From NCBI GenBank assembly GCA_949710005.1, contig OX453273.1, positions 6,546,206-6,610,205 on the forward strand: a DNA stretch of 64,000 bases. The letters run 5' to 3'. This stretch comes from Ricordea florida. Lineage: Eukaryota > Cnidaria > Anthozoa > Corallimorpharia > Ricordeidae. Made by a program: the position numbers and the translations under genes. The notes under the pieces were generated by a model. That model did not search any database, was not told where the DNA came from, and saw nothing but the letters and a program-made list of their open reading frames with translations. Shown here one piece after another: positions 23,263-31,753 of this stretch (its first letter is position 1; the number at the start of each line of letters is the position of its first letter).

Positions 23263-24504
23263 ATGACGTCTGAAAAAATTAATCCAAACAGAATTTCTAA
23301 AGAACCATTTGGTTTGAAAGCAGAATCAACATTGAATCGAATTACGCTAAATCCATCCTCGGCCAGTCCAGGAGAAACATTATACATAAATATCCCAAAA
23401 CTTTCCGAGAATTTGGTGATTGTGCCCGGAAGTGTATCTCTTCTATTTGATTTAGATGTTGAGGGTCATGCTAATAACACGGTTGTGAATAATGTGGGCC
23501 GTAATCTTGTAACCAGACTAAAAGTTCTTTTTGGAGGAGAAACATTGCAAGATACTCAAAGATATGATTTATTTCAAACATATCATGATTTATTCTTAAC
23601 TGAAGAAGAGCGCGAAGATAGATTAAAACAAGGTATTTCTTCGTTAAATATTAGAAAACTTAGAACAAAATCTGGAGATGCAAAAACACAAGATGTAAAA
23701 GAAGTTGCCCTCGCTAATGTTCACGGTTCAAAGTACAGAATACCAATAAATCATCCTATTCTAAACGATCATGGAGTTTTTTACCCAAAAGCGTTGGAAA
23801 ATCATCTAATATTTGAGATTACACTTGCCCCGATCAATAATATTCTTATTTATTCTGATACAACTAAAGCACCATCATATTCAATCAAAAACTTAGAGTT
23901 AGAATATTCTTCAATTTCTAGCGAATACTTAGCCCGCGAGGCCCAGGCGGCTTATCAAGTCGGCAAAGGATTCTTTTATGAAAATATTACTTTACACAAA
24001 ACTTTTACATTTTCCATTGGCGGCGATGGCGTTATTAATCAGCATATTAATTTACCGAGAAGATCAATGACTGGGGTATTATTTTTGTTTTTATTACCCC
24101 AAGCTGCAGGAGCAAGGGATTCTGAAAATTTTTATAATCCAGGCATATCTTCAGTTGAAATTGATGTTGATGGCGTGCCAAATAGAATATACTCTAGAGG
24201 AATGATTCCGTCTGATCTTTGGGAATCCGTGAAAAAAAGATTTCACCGGGATGATGGTTTGCAAATTTCATTGAAAGAAAAAGAATTTTACGCGGATAAG
24301 TTTGCTCTTTGGGTTGATATGAGAACACACCCCGATAATCACATTCATGGAGGAGGATTAGCATTAAATAATACGCATGATGGTGTAAAAATAGAAATTA
24401 AAAGAAAACAGGTTGGATCTGGTACTATAACCTGCCATATGTTTGTTGTAGCTGATGCAATGATGGAAATTATGAATTCAAGTTTGAGATCAATTAAGTA
24501 CTAA
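23263..24504 (+). CDS. P1 major capsid protein, probable double jelly-roll
   Basis: 413 residues, rich in beta-type segments. The first half has GRNLVTRLKVLFGGETLQD followed by a helix and RIPINHPILNDHGVFYPKAL, matching the strand/loop layout of the first jelly roll. The second half has LHKTFTFSIGGDGVINQHIN, SVEIDVDGVPNRIYSR, FALWVDMRTHPDNHIHGGGL and KIEIKRK...TCHMFVVADA, matching the second. It is shorter than most Polinton capsid proteins (about 500-700) but within the double-jelly-roll range. Its place next to the packaging ATPase and its strong conservation with P2 (about 90% by eye) support the call. The fold is inferred, not computed. Confidence 0.75.
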   Translation: MTSEKINPNRISKEPFGLKAESTLNRITLNPSSASPGETLYINIPKLSENLVIVPGSVSLLFDLDVEGHANNTVVNNVGRNLVTRLKVLFGGETLQDTQRYDLFQTYHDLFLTEEEREDRLKQGISSLNIRKLRTKSGDAKTQDVKEVALANVHGSKYRIPINHPILNDHGVFYPKALENHLIFEITLAPINNILIYSDTTKAPSYSIKNLELEYSSISSEYLAREAQAAYQVGKGFFYENITLHKTFTFSIGGDGVINQHINLPRRSMTGVLFLFLLPQAAGARDSENFYNPGISSVEIDVDGVPNRIYSRGMIPSDLWESVKKRFHRDDGLQISLKEKEFYADKFALWVDMRTHPDNHIHGGGLALNNTHDGVKIEIKRKQVGSGTITCHMFVVADAMMEIMNSSLRSIKY

Positions 24505-24562
24505 AACCCTCTGGGCCTGCGAAGCGAATTTAAAAAAATATTATGTTATGATACAAAAAATC

Positions 24563-25189
24563 ATGGAAGAACTACGAGAAAAAATACCATTCCATTGTAT
24601 CATAACCGGCCCAACAAATTGTGGAAAAACAAAGTACCTCATCAATCAGCTAAGAGGACCATTCCGAAAAATTTTTGATTACATTGTTTTAATATGTCCA
24701 ACTTATTCTAAGAATAAAACTTATCATAATTTTGCTCGAGGAGATAAACGTTTCTTTGTATTATCACCAGATGCTAGTAACATTGATGAGATTAATGAGT
24801 TATTAACTGATTGCCAAACTTTATTCTCTGGTACAAATACACTGTTAATTTTAGATGATTGCGCTGTATCTAATGATCTTAAGAAAAGATCAAACAAGTT
24901 TATAGATTTAGCATTCTCTGGAAGACATCACGGATTATCAGTTTGGGTTCTCACTCAGCAATTAACATCAATTGCAAAACCTTTCCGAGAAAATGTGGCT
25001 TGTGTTGTTACTTTTCATAATCCGTCACAGAAGGGTATGAAGATGTTTTTCGAAGATTATGGTGGTGATTTGGATTATGAATCAGGTAAAAAGTTTATGC
25101 AATTATTAAAAACAGAAAAATATTCTAGGCTATGTTTAAGTTTGCGATACCCATTTAATTGTTATTTGGAAGTTCCGAATGGCGAATAA
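24563..25189 (+). CDS. P1 A32-type genome-packaging ATPase
   Basis: 208 residues from the ATG at 24563 (MEELREKIPFHC). An upstream in-frame ATG at 24548 is not in frame in P2, so the shorter start is preferred. Walker A is GPTNCGKT (residues 16-23), Walker B LLILDDC (94-100), followed by RHHGLSVWVLTQQLTS with the sensor glutamines. This is the FtsK/HerA-like ATPase of Polintons, virophages and large DNA viruses, which drives DNA into preformed capsids. It lies 58 bp after the capsid gene, as in P2. The preceding spacer contains a GC-rich patch (GGGCCTGCGAAGCG) not found in P2. Confidence 0.93.
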   Translation: MEELREKIPFHCIITGPTNCGKTKYLINQLRGPFRKIFDYIVLICPTYSKNKTYHNFARGDKRFFVLSPDASNIDEINELLTDCQTLFSGTNTLLILDDCAVSNDLKKRSNKFIDLAFSGRHHGLSVWVLTQQLTSIAKPFRENVACVVTFHNPSQKGMKMFFEDYGGDLDYESGKKFMQLLKTEKYSRLCLSLRYPFNCYLEVPNGE

Positions 25190-25223
25190 CGATTTAAAAA
25201 TAATCCATTTATTACCACAAAAG

Positions 25224-25763
25224 ATGACAAGCGTAGAAGATTATATTGAAGAAGAAAAGACTGTAGGAAAGACCGAGGTAAAAGATAATGATGATAATGA
25301 AATTGAAATCAAACAAGAATCGCTGGCCATTCTCGCTGCTCTTGGAACGACAAAGGAATATTTGGGGGTTGAAATGAGTTTGGGTGATATAAAAAAATTA
25401 TCAGAAAAAGATGTAGAAAAATATTTTAATCGATATCAAGCGGTAATGGGTAAAAAAATTAATGGCGGATTGGTTGATTCATCCCTTCAATTAGTTTCCA
25501 AACTTATTTCATATTTAGTTCCGGTTGATGATATAGAAGCTCTTTGTGTAGATTTGAAGAATGATGATTTAGTTAATCGCGAACTAACAAACATTGTAGG
25601 GCTCTTAGCATTGAAAGCAGGAAGACTGGCAGCACTTGCTAGCGGCTTATTCCAGGTTGTTAAACATGTTAAAATAGGAAAAATACAGCAAGTTACAAGT
25701 ACTAATACAGATGATTCTAACAAAACTGAGCAAGATGCTAGCGGTACTGATATTGTCTACTAA
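25224..25763 (+). CDS. P1 conserved Polinton protein, unknown function (P2 homologue 46776-47306)
   Basis: 179 residues from ATG 25224 (MTSVEDYIEE). This start aligns with MANVEDYIEE in P2; an ATG at 25179 overlapping the ATPase stop would add 15 residues without a P2 counterpart. An acidic N-terminus is followed by a helical core (SLAILAALGTTKEYLGVEMSL, VEKYFNRYQAVMGKKI, VDSSLQLVSKLISYLVPV) and a weakly hydrophobic helix (IVGLLALKAGRLAALASGLF). It is well conserved between P1 and P2, so probably a structural or assembly protein. Its last 40 codons are duplicated at the end of the next gene. Confidence 0.7.
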   Translation: MTSVEDYIEEEKTVGKTEVKDNDDNEIEIKQESLAILAALGTTKEYLGVEMSLGDIKKLSEKDVEKYFNRYQAVMGKKINGGLVDSSLQLVSKLISYLVPVDDIEALCVDLKNDDLVNRELTNIVGLLALKAGRLAALASGLFQVVKHVKIGKIQQVTSTNTDDSNKTEQDASGTDIVY

Positions 25764-25780
25764 GCATACTATTATTTTAT

Positions 25781-25827
25781 TTACATATCAATCCTAAGTG
25801 GTCTAAAGATTTCTTAATGATATGTAA
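25781..25827 (+). promoter_or_regulatory. hairpin-promoter cassette, P1
   Basis: The stem TTACATATCA (25781-25790) pairs with TGATATGTAA (25818-25827). The loop holds GGTCTAAAGATTTCTTAA. The next start codon is at 25832. An exact copy is at 26284-26330 through the tandem duplication. Confidence 0.65.
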
Positions 25828-25831
25828 AATA

Positions 25832-26266
25832 ATGTCTGAAGAAATTGTTGATCGAGGTGAAGCCTCTCCCCGCTTTGCGGAACAAATTACAAGAGATCCT
25901 CCAAAAGAAGAGGAAAAAACTACAGGAAAAAAGGCAAAAGAAGCATTAGCCAGGGAAATGAAACAGGAAGAAGAGCAAAATGGCGAATCAAAATCATGGA
26001 TGCCTGAGTTATCTTTTACTACTGTTTTATCTATTGTTGGATTAGGTTTTACAGTATTTGATCTTTTTATGAGACGCAAGGAAAAAGCTGGAGATGAATA
26101 CCTGATTTATCTCAAAATTCACAATATGGGTGATAGCGGCGCTAGCGGGCTATCCCAGGTTGTTAAACATGTTAAAATAGGAAAAATACAGCAAGTTACA
26201 AGTACTAATACAGATGATTCTAACAAAACTGAGCAAGATGCTAGCAGTACTGATATTGTCTACTAA
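25832..26266 (+). CDS. P1 chimeric duplicate gene (head of 26335 gene, tail of 25224 gene)
   Basis: 144 residues from ATG 25832. The first part (MSEEIVDRGEASPRF...SWMPELSFTTVLSIVGLGFTVFDLFM) matches the protein encoded at 26335 but lacks the block containing DPKKVASGKKLAEYNKK. The last part (VVKHVKIGKIQQVTSTNTDD) matches the end of the protein encoded at 25224. The fusion stays in frame through the junction near 26141. It keeps the single hydrophobic span but loses the proline-rich tail. It has no P2 equivalent, so it is a P1-specific by-product of the tandem duplication and may or may not be functional. Confidence 0.6.
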   Translation: MSEEIVDRGEASPRFAEQITRDPPKEEEKTTGKKAKEALAREMKQEEEQNGESKSWMPELSFTTVLSIVGLGFTVFDLFMRRKEKAGDEYLIYLKIHNMGDSGASGLSQVVKHVKIGKIQQVTSTNTDDSNKTEQDASSTDIVY

Positions 26267-26334
26267 GCATACTATTATTTTATTTACATATCATTCCTAA
26301 GTGGTCTAAAGATTTCTTAATGATATGTAAAATA

Positions 26335-26793
26335 ATGTCTGAAGAAGTTGTTGATCGAGGTGAAGCCTCTCCCCGCTTTGCGGAACAAATTACAAGAGAT
26401 CCTCCAAAAGAAGAGGAAAAAACTACAGGAAAAAAGGCAAAAGATCCTAAAAAGGTTGCGTCTGGTAAAAAATTGGCAGAATATAATAAAAAAGCAAAAG
26501 AAGCATTAGCCAGGGAAATGAAACGCGAAGAAAAAATGAAACAGGAAGAAGAGCAAAATGAAAATACATATAGTGAATCAAAATCATGGATGCCTGAGTT
26601 ATCTTTTACTACTGTTTTATCTATTGTTGGAATAGGTTTTACAGCATTTGATCTTTTTATGAGATACAAAAATAGAATACCTGATTTATCTCAAATACCG
26701 CAACCTTTTCAAGCCCCACCCATAAAGGTTTATAATCCACAAACAAATACTCAAGCGCCACCACTAGATCGACCAAAAATTGGAATGATGTAA
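26335..26793 (+). CDS. P1 basic single-span membrane protein (P2 homologue 47344-47754)
   Basis: 152 residues from ATG 26335 (MSEEVVDRGE). A Lys/Glu-rich N-terminal half contains DPKKVASGKKLAEYNKKAKEA, conserved with P2. A membrane span (FTTVLSIVGIGFTAFDLF) follows, then a proline-rich tail (QPFQAPPIKVYNPQTNTQ) ending PKIGMM, also conserved. It is probably a virion membrane or DNA-associated protein by context; no enzymatic motif is visible. The start codon follows the duplicated hairpin cassette. Confidence 0.7.
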   Translation: MSEEVVDRGEASPRFAEQITRDPPKEEEKTTGKKAKDPKKVASGKKLAEYNKKAKEALAREMKREEKMKQEEEQNENTYSESKSWMPELSFTTVLSIVGIGFTAFDLFMRYKNRIPDLSQIPQPFQAPPIKVYNPQTNTQAPPLDRPKIGMM

Positions 26794-26803
26794 TTATAAA
26801 TTA

Positions 26804-26854
26804 TTTTTTACTACATAAAGCCATTTAAAAGTTTCTTACTGATGTAGTAAAAAA
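26804..26854 (+). promoter_or_regulatory. 13-bp hairpin cassette before the 72-residue gene, P1
   Basis: TTTTTTACTACAT (26804-26816) pairs perfectly with ATGTAGTAAAAAA (26842-26854). The loop contains TTTAAAAGTTTCTTACTG. ATG follows two bases later at 26857. The P2 counterpart is 47759-47807. Confidence 0.7.
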
Positions 26855-26856
26855 TC

Positions 26857-27075
26857 ATGTCAAACGAAAATAAACTTGTGAAAACTGTTACTGATTCAGC
26901 AGTCCTTATCGGATTAGCAGCTGGAGTTGGATATGTGGCTAAAAAGGCTATGAAAGAATCATTTATGAACGATCCATCCTCAAGTATTACAAATTATGCA
27001 AAATGGGTTGCTGTATTATCGGGTAGTATGTATCTAAAAACATATTTAGAGGAACAAAAGATACTTCCAAATTAA
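26857..27075 (+). CDS. P1 small two-span membrane protein (P2 homologue 47808-48026)
   Basis: 72 residues. An N-terminal span (SAVLIGLAAGVGYVAKK) is followed by a short loop (ESFMNDPSSSITNY), a second hydrophobic segment (AKWVAVLSGSMYLKTYL) and EEQKILPN. About 90% of residues match the P2 protein of identical length, which makes it one of the best conserved small proteins and very likely a real virion or membrane component. No known domain is recognised. Confidence 0.75.
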   Translation: MSNENKLVKTVTDSAVLIGLAAGVGYVAKKAMKESFMNDPSSSITNYAKWVAVLSGSMYLKTYLEEQKILPN

Positions 27076-27085
27076 CGAATATAAA

Positions 27086-27478
27086 ATGGTATCAATAGCA
27101 TTTATGATTGGAGGAGCTGTATTAAATGCAACTGCATTTGTTGGCGGTTCATATCTCGCAAAATATTTATCAGGAAATAAAACTGATACAGAAAAAATGA
27201 GACACGATAAAGCAATGGAAAAATATCAAAGAGATTATGCAGAATATCAGGAAAAAAGACAAAAACTAATGGATTGGAAAATTAAGAAAAAAGATGAAAA
27301 ATATCAAGCATCAAAAAATATTTCAACTACAAATGAACAATTTGCATTATATGAACAAATGCAAGAACCTAAATTCTCTGATTATTATAGACCCAGCGAT
27401 AATCAAAAGATGGGTGAAATGGTATATGTAGGTGGTGGTATGTTAGCCTTAGGTTATATGGCTAGTAAATTTTTATAA
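27086..27478 (+). CDS. P1 membrane/coiled-coil protein (P2 homologue 48028-48420)
   Basis: 130 residues. An N-terminal hydrophobic span (FMIGGAVLNATAFVGGSYLA) is followed by a highly charged coiled-coil (DKAMEKYQRDYAEYQEKRQK and on), NISTTNEQFALYEQMQEPKF, and a C-terminal hydrophobic end (MVYVGGGMLALGYMASKFL). Length is identical in P2. Only ten bases separate it from the preceding gene, so the two probably share a transcript. Function unknown; by context a structural protein. Confidence 0.75.
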   Translation: MVSIAFMIGGAVLNATAFVGGSYLAKYLSGNKTDTEKMRHDKAMEKYQRDYAEYQEKRQKLMDWKIKKKDEKYQASKNISTTNEQFALYEQMQEPKFSDYYRPSDNQKMGEMVYVGGGMLALGYMASKFL

Positions 27479-27533
27479 ATACTTCACTGCGTACGATTTA
27501 AAGATTTCTTACTGTTGAGTAAAAAATCTAAAT

Positions 27534-28502
27534 ATGGCAGAAGGAGGATATTTACCATTAGAGGATTTAGATCCAACTGAACTAAATGAACCAAAAGATG
27601 ATGATAACGGGGTGGAAATGAATACAATAACATCCGCAACTTATGAAAATACTGGTTATGATGAGGAGGGGGATAAGGAAACTTCATTTGGTGGTATTAA
27701 TGAAAATGAACCTCTTTTGGGAAAAATTAAAGAAAAAAAAGAAGCTGAAGACGATATAAAAATTGTATATCCAAAACCAAAATTTCAACATTTTATAACA
27801 TTTTTACAAGATATTGGGAAAGGAATAAAATTAGCAGCAATTAAATTACCAGGTAGAAAGAATGCTGCTACATATGTTCTTAGAGGCAGTGAATTTAGAA
27901 ATTTAAAAAGTGGAGCTAAACTCCCTGATGGCCAACTAAAAAATTATTTAGGGCCACGAGCAGAAGATGTCATTGAAGAAATGAATATTGAAATCGATAA
28001 GAAAAAAGAAACATTGAATAAAAAGATTGAGAAGAAAAAATTCATTGAGAATAAACCAATTAGAACGCCCGAGGAAACTGCCGAGCTTGAAAATATAAAT
28101 ACAGAAATTCCTAATGAACAAAATGAAATATCAAACATGGAGAGTGAGAGAGATAGAATACAGGAAAGAATGTCATTACGAGAGCGAATTAAAGCAATCT
28201 TCAAAAAGTATGGTTTTACAGTATTTTCTGTTGTTAGCGCTGTTGGCGTCATAATCGGAGTTATAGTTTCTAATCTTTCTAAAGGGCTATCAACATTAGG
28301 TAAAGGCGTTGGTAATGGCTTGAAAACTCTTGGTAAAAAACTTGGAGAAATATTGCCTGGAATGGTTGGTGCAATAGTTAGCTTTCTATTCAAAACAGCA
28401 GGCGAGGTTATTGGATTTTTAGGTAAGAATGCTTGGCTTTTGATAATGGCTGTGGTTTTGTATTTTGTGGAACAAATGAAAGGTGGAAAGAAGAGAAAGT
28501 AA
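27534..28502 (+). CDS. P1 acidic/coiled-coil protein with C-terminal amphipathic membrane domain
   Basis: 322 residues. The N-terminus (MAEGGYLPLEDLDPTELNEP) and acidic region are conserved with P2 (49263). A variable middle is followed by a long coiled-coil (about residues 145-215) leading to MSLRERIKAIFKKYGFT. The C-terminal 100 residues are nearly invariant in P1, P2 and P3: a span (FSVVSAVGVIIGVIVSNL), an amphipathic GLSTLGKGVGNGLKTLGKKL stretch, another hydrophobic part, and a final span with a basic end. This is compatible with a membrane-active or membrane-anchored virion protein. A role like adenovirus protein VI is only a suggestion. Confidence 0.75.
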   Translation: MAEGGYLPLEDLDPTELNEPKDDDNGVEMNTITSATYENTGYDEEGDKETSFGGINENEPLLGKIKEKKEAEDDIKIVYPKPKFQHFITFLQDIGKGIKLAAIKLPGRKNAATYVLRGSEFRNLKSGAKLPDGQLKNYLGPRAEDVIEEMNIEIDKKKETLNKKIEKKKFIENKPIRTPEETAELENINTEIPNEQNEISNMESERDRIQERMSLRERIKAIFKKYGFTVFSVVSAVGVIIGVIVSNLSKGLSTLGKGVGNGLKTLGKKLGEILPGMVGAIVSFLFKTAGEVIGFLGKNAWLLIMAVVLYFVEQMKGGKKRK

Positions 28503-28541
28503 CAAATTTAAAGATATCATACCGTTCAGTAAAAATACAAT

Positions 28542-29138
28542 ATGGATGAATACAATAGAATTTACCCTGGATTGCCTAATAATCCAGATCCTATTAATTT
28601 CAGACTACAAAAATCGAGTGAAGTATTACAAAATCTTGAGAAAGAAATTAGACATTACGAAGAAGTAAGAAAAAAATATAATAGAGCTAGAGGAATATTT
28701 ACAAAAATAAGTGTTTGTGGCGGTATGATTTCAGTTATTCTATCTGCAAGCGGTTTAGGAACTTCTCTTACTGGTTTTGGTGCTGTTGTTGGTGTGCCTT
28801 TGGGTGTTGTAGGTGGAGTTTTTGGTGGATTATCGGTTGGATTTGGTATTGCCGCTAAAAGACTTTCTAGTAAAGTTAGTAAACACGAACAAACCGCCGC
28901 AATTGCAAAATCAAAATTAAACACCATAAATGACTTGGTTTCAAAGGCTTTGAAAGATAATGTTATATCAGATCAAGAATTTTCTATAATTTTAGCAGAG
29001 TTGGAAAAGTTTCAAAAACTAAAACTAGAAGTTCGCCAAAAATTTAGGAGAGATACAGAAAAAAACTTAAACATGTCACAGATAAGAAGAGAAGTTCGCG
29101 CAGATCTATTAAAAGAGTTAACCACTCCCGCTCATTAA
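28542..29138 (+). CDS. P1 glycine-rich hairpin membrane protein (homologues 50294, 62807)
   Basis: 198 residues. A charged N-terminal coiled-coil (VLQNLEKEIRHYEEVRKKYN) is followed by a glycine-rich hydrophobic hairpin (GMISVILSASGLGTSLTGFG ... GVPLGVVGGVFGGLSVGFGI), then a conserved helical part (KLNTINDLVSKALKDNVISD, FSIILAELEKFQKL). The same order is kept in P2 and P3. A TTTAAAGATATCAT element lies about 35 bp before the ATG. Function unknown; likely membrane-inserted. Confidence 0.75.
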   Translation: MDEYNRIYPGLPNNPDPINFRLQKSSEVLQNLEKEIRHYEEVRKKYNRARGIFTKISVCGGMISVILSASGLGTSLTGFGAVVGVPLGVVGGVFGGLSVGFGIAAKRLSSKVSKHEQTAAIAKSKLNTINDLVSKALKDNVISDQEFSIILAELEKFQKLKLEVRQKFRRDTEKNLNMSQIRREVRADLLKELTTPAH

Positions 29139-29212
29139 AAATTTCATATGAAAGAACTGATGTGGGCTGCAATTGTTTTGCAGGTATTAGAAAAGAAATT
29201 AATTAATACTTT

Positions 29213-29271
29213 ACATCTTATTCCAAATATAAAGACGTGGACTAACCGAAGAAAAATAAAGAATAAGATGT
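29213..29271 (+). promoter_or_regulatory. hairpin cassette overlapping the start codon of the 519-residue gene, P1
   Basis: ACATCTTATTC (29213-29223) pairs perfectly with GAATAAGATGT (29261-29271). The ATG at 29268 lies inside the right arm. The loop contains AATATAAAGACG. Homologous 12-bp stems are at 50953/50999 in P2 and 62698/62739 in P3. Confidence 0.7.
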
Positions 29272-30827
29272 TATTAGATGATTTCAAAACCCGGTATCCA
29301 AGAGCCAATCTTGATAAATTTACATTTGTGAATGATTCATTTGGTGGATACATTAAGTGGAAAGTTAATGGAACAACAATCATGTCTAATGATGACCCTA
29401 CTGGAAAAACATGGACTGATGATCTTCCTTCTAATTTGAAAACATTGTTATGGCAAGATTTAGGGTTAAGTTCACCCGAAGTAGTTTCATCTTTCCCAAA
29501 GAGTTTAACCATGACTAACCAAAGTTATCCTATACCAGCTATTAACTTTGACGACTTTACAAGTGATATAACAAAAATGCTAACCTCACTAGATATATAT
29601 GTTTCGAATACAAAAAAATTCACAGCCCCAATGAGAAACATATTTACAAATCAAATTGTAACTTTCAAATCTGGAAAACAAAGTAGAAAATGGTTGAACT
29701 CACAAGATTTCAATTACTGGCCTCAACAACTTAACTTTGCAGTTTGGTGTGCAACATCTGGTTGTGGGATTAGTCCTTTTGAAAGTCTAAATTATCCCAA
29801 AGTAGTGAATGGCTTCATTAAGTTTCATATATATTTCACAATAAGACGGATATTATATGAATTAAGCCTGCCCCTTCCCGATGAGCAACCATTTGTAATA
29901 AACAACAATCCATATAGTAAAGTAGCATATCAACGTTTGTGTAAAGAGTTTGGAATTAGTAATACAGAAGATTTTAGGTTTAAAATTGGAACAAACAATG
30001 GATTGGGAGATATATTTTATAAATACGATGAAAGTTCACCCAAAGAAAGTCAATATCCTGGCGGTGATAATAAATTTTCAGATGACCTAACTGAGAGAGA
30101 AAAAACTGTTGCTAAAGGATTACAAAATTTTTTTAAAAAGGGCGCAGACTATAATCACGTTAAATTAATTTCATTTATTCGTAATGATGTCTTTGGTGAT
30201 TACAGATATGCATGGTTTATTCCAACAAGTGGGCATGGACTCACTAAAGCTGGACTCGGCAGATTGAATAGATCCGCCGAAGCTTTTGTTTACTGTATAT
30301 TAGGCGCACAAGTTAACACTAGAAACTCGATTTATGGTAATGGTGGTGGAGCAATCGAGACACAACAAGAATTCTTAGCTTTATTTGAAAGTAGTGTGAT
30401 TGAGAATGACATTTCTAGTTCTATCCAAAGATATCAATTAGCTGTACAAGAAGCGAAATTACGGCTTGATTTAGCTATTGCTCCAGGTTTGTGGTTGATA
30501 CCTAGTAATATGATCATAAATACAGAAAGCGTGGCCGGATATAATAACAAACTTATGAAAGCGACTAATGATATGAAATTTGGAGTAAATAATTCGCTAA
30601 ACGTGGAATCAAAACCGGTTGGAATAAGTCATAACATGGGATCTTCAAAGTTAAAGTTACCTCATTCAATAGTTGAGACAAATCCGAAACCAAAAATCCT
30701 CAAAACTCAAAATGAAAAGTTGGACGCGACTACGCAACATGAAACCAATCCACAAAGCGAGCATGAAGCGCGTATATTATCAATTATAATTGCAACAGGC
30801 GTATTTGCGTGGTATCTATTTCGGTAG
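29268..30827 (+). CDS. P1 large tail-anchored conserved protein, unknown function
   Basis: 519 residues from ATG 29268 (MLLDDFKTRYP), which matches the only start possible in P3; an ATG at 29148 would give a longer product without support. The most conserved block is WPQQLNFAVWCATSGCGIS, then FHIYFTIRRILYELSLPLP and YQRLCKEFGIS. Later come HGLTKAGLGRLNRSAEAFVY, a helical segment (IQRYQLAVQEAKLRLDLAIA) and a C-terminal membrane anchor (IIIATGVFAWYLFR). It is present in all three elements and is probably a virion protein at the membrane or vertex. I do not recognise a characterised family. The middle (residues ~285-335) is variable between elements. Confidence 0.75.
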   Translation: MLLDDFKTRYPRANLDKFTFVNDSFGGYIKWKVNGTTIMSNDDPTGKTWTDDLPSNLKTLLWQDLGLSSPEVVSSFPKSLTMTNQSYPIPAINFDDFTSDITKMLTSLDIYVSNTKKFTAPMRNIFTNQIVTFKSGKQSRKWLNSQDFNYWPQQLNFAVWCATSGCGISPFESLNYPKVVNGFIKFHIYFTIRRILYELSLPLPDEQPFVINNNPYSKVAYQRLCKEFGISNTEDFRFKIGTNNGLGDIFYKYDESSPKESQYPGGDNKFSDDLTEREKTVAKGLQNFFKKGADYNHVKLISFIRNDVFGDYRYAWFIPTSGHGLTKAGLGRLNRSAEAFVYCILGAQVNTRNSIYGNGGGAIETQQEFLALFESSVIENDISSSIQRYQLAVQEAKLRLDLAIAPGLWLIPSNMIINTESVAGYNNKLMKATNDMKFGVNNSLNVESKPVGISHNMGSSKLKLPHSIVETNPKPKILKTQNEKLDATTQHETNPQSEHEARILSIIIATGVFAWYLFR

Positions 30828-31055
30828 TTCATGACCATTTCACGTGATTATCATTGTTTTTGGATTAGCGTTCACGTGTAGAACAATAGATTGCATACTT
30901 TTACGACATAGCAACAAGCAAAACGTAAAGTGGTTTTGAAATCGAAAAGTAGATTTTATGTTTACTTTTTAAAGGCTGGTTTCTAACGTCGCTCAGGAAT
31001 GTGATTACGTCAATGATGTAATCAGATCTAAAGACCAGCTTCGCAGAAAACAAAA
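30828..31055. promoter_or_regulatory. 228-bp spacer with nested inverted repeats upstream of P1 penton gene
   Basis: The outer arms GCTGGT (30975) and ACCAGC (31034) enclose the inner arms TGATTAC (31002) and GTAATCA (31018). ATCTAAAGACC lies at 31025-31035, about 20 bp before the ATG. The spacer is much longer than the 49-bp equivalent in P2 and includes CACGTGATTATCATTG-like inverted words (CACGTGA / TCACGTG at 30841 and 30871). Confidence 0.5.
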
Positions 31056-31691
31056 ATGTTAAGCATTACCATGTATGAGTCTGAAACAAGGATTTATTTA
31101 GATCCGCCGCTGAAAAATCTTCGGGAGATACAACTCCTTGATTGTAATATACAAACCAAAAGATTAATTAATTTCAAGGATCAGCAGATATTGTTTAATG
31201 ATGAGAATCAGCCTCTAATAATAATACAACCCGGTACATATTCGTTGCGTGATATTCAGTCGACCTTTCTTAATGATACCGATAAGGCAAAGATAACAAT
31301 CATTGAGACAGACACTGTTGACTATCTATATTCAAATAAGAACTTTAACATTAAACTTACGAGAGGGTTGGCGGTTGGCTTAGGTATGCCTAGAGTTATA
31401 AATCCTGGTAAATTATACCCTATAAATATACAGATTAAGGCGCCGTTGAGACTTATGTGTAGTATAGTAGATAATAAGTCGTCATATATGAATAAAACAA
31501 AATATGGTGAACTTGTGAAACTCTCGCCATCAACCCTTCTTGCAAACATACCCTCAAAAGATTATCCAACAATTCCAGTACGAAAATATGAGAGTCTCAT
31601 AAACCACTTTGATTTAACCATCTTAGATGTTGAATGGAAAAAACTTGATCTGATGGGTTCTCCCATAACTTTTAGTTTAAGATTTAGATAA
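31056..31691 (+). CDS. P1 penton-like minor capsid protein (probable single jelly-roll)
   Basis: 211 residues, no membrane span, dominated by beta-type stretches: LREIQLLDCNIQTKRLINF, then PLIIIQPGTYSLRDIQSTF, KLYPINIQIKAPLRLMCSIV, and a C-terminus of the form FDLTILDVEWKKLDLMGSPI followed by TFSLRFR. The pattern of a PGTYS..DI segment and a terminal short-strand pair is what I associate with the Polinton penton. Its counterparts in P2 (52674) and P3 (60383) have exactly the same length. It would occupy the capsid vertices. The fold is inferred from pattern. Confidence 0.65.
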   Translation: MLSITMYESETRIYLDPPLKNLREIQLLDCNIQTKRLINFKDQQILFNDENQPLIIIQPGTYSLRDIQSTFLNDTDKAKITIIETDTVDYLYSNKNFNIKLTRGLAVGLGMPRVINPGKLYPINIQIKAPLRLMCSIVDNKSSYMNKTKYGELVKLSPSTLLANIPSKDYPTIPVRKYESLINHFDLTILDVEWKKLDLMGSPITFSLRFR

Positions 31692-31697
31692 ATTTTT

Positions 31698-31726
31698 GTT
31701 ATGTAACCATTATTAGGTTATATAAC
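31698..31726. terminator. convergent-gene hairpin, P1
   Basis: GTTATGTAACC (31698-31708) pairs with GGTTATATAAC (31716-31726) with one wobble. It sits between the 3' ends of the penton gene and the 31754 gene. Equivalent hairpins occur at the same gene junction in P2 and P3. Confidence 0.6.
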
Positions 31727-31753
31727 ATAATTAGTAGTAAAGGAAATATAAGA

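Larger units (their letters stand above)
25638..26700 (+). repeat. 503-bp partial tandem duplication in P1
   Basis: Unit 1 (25638-26140) and unit 2 (from 26141) are nearly identical. They begin at the same GCTAGCGG and each holds the 3' end of the 25224 gene, the hairpin spacer and the start of the following gene. Inside unit 1 the second gene has lost blocks of about 60 and 18 bp that lie between short direct repeats (AAAAGCAAAAGA-like and ATGAAAC). Confidence 0.9.

Noticed and set aside
29148..29267. Longer N-terminus for the P1 519-residue protein
   Set aside because: P2 and P3 do not share it; the conserved hairpin arm ends at the ATG at 29268 and the preceding segment is non-coding in the homologues.
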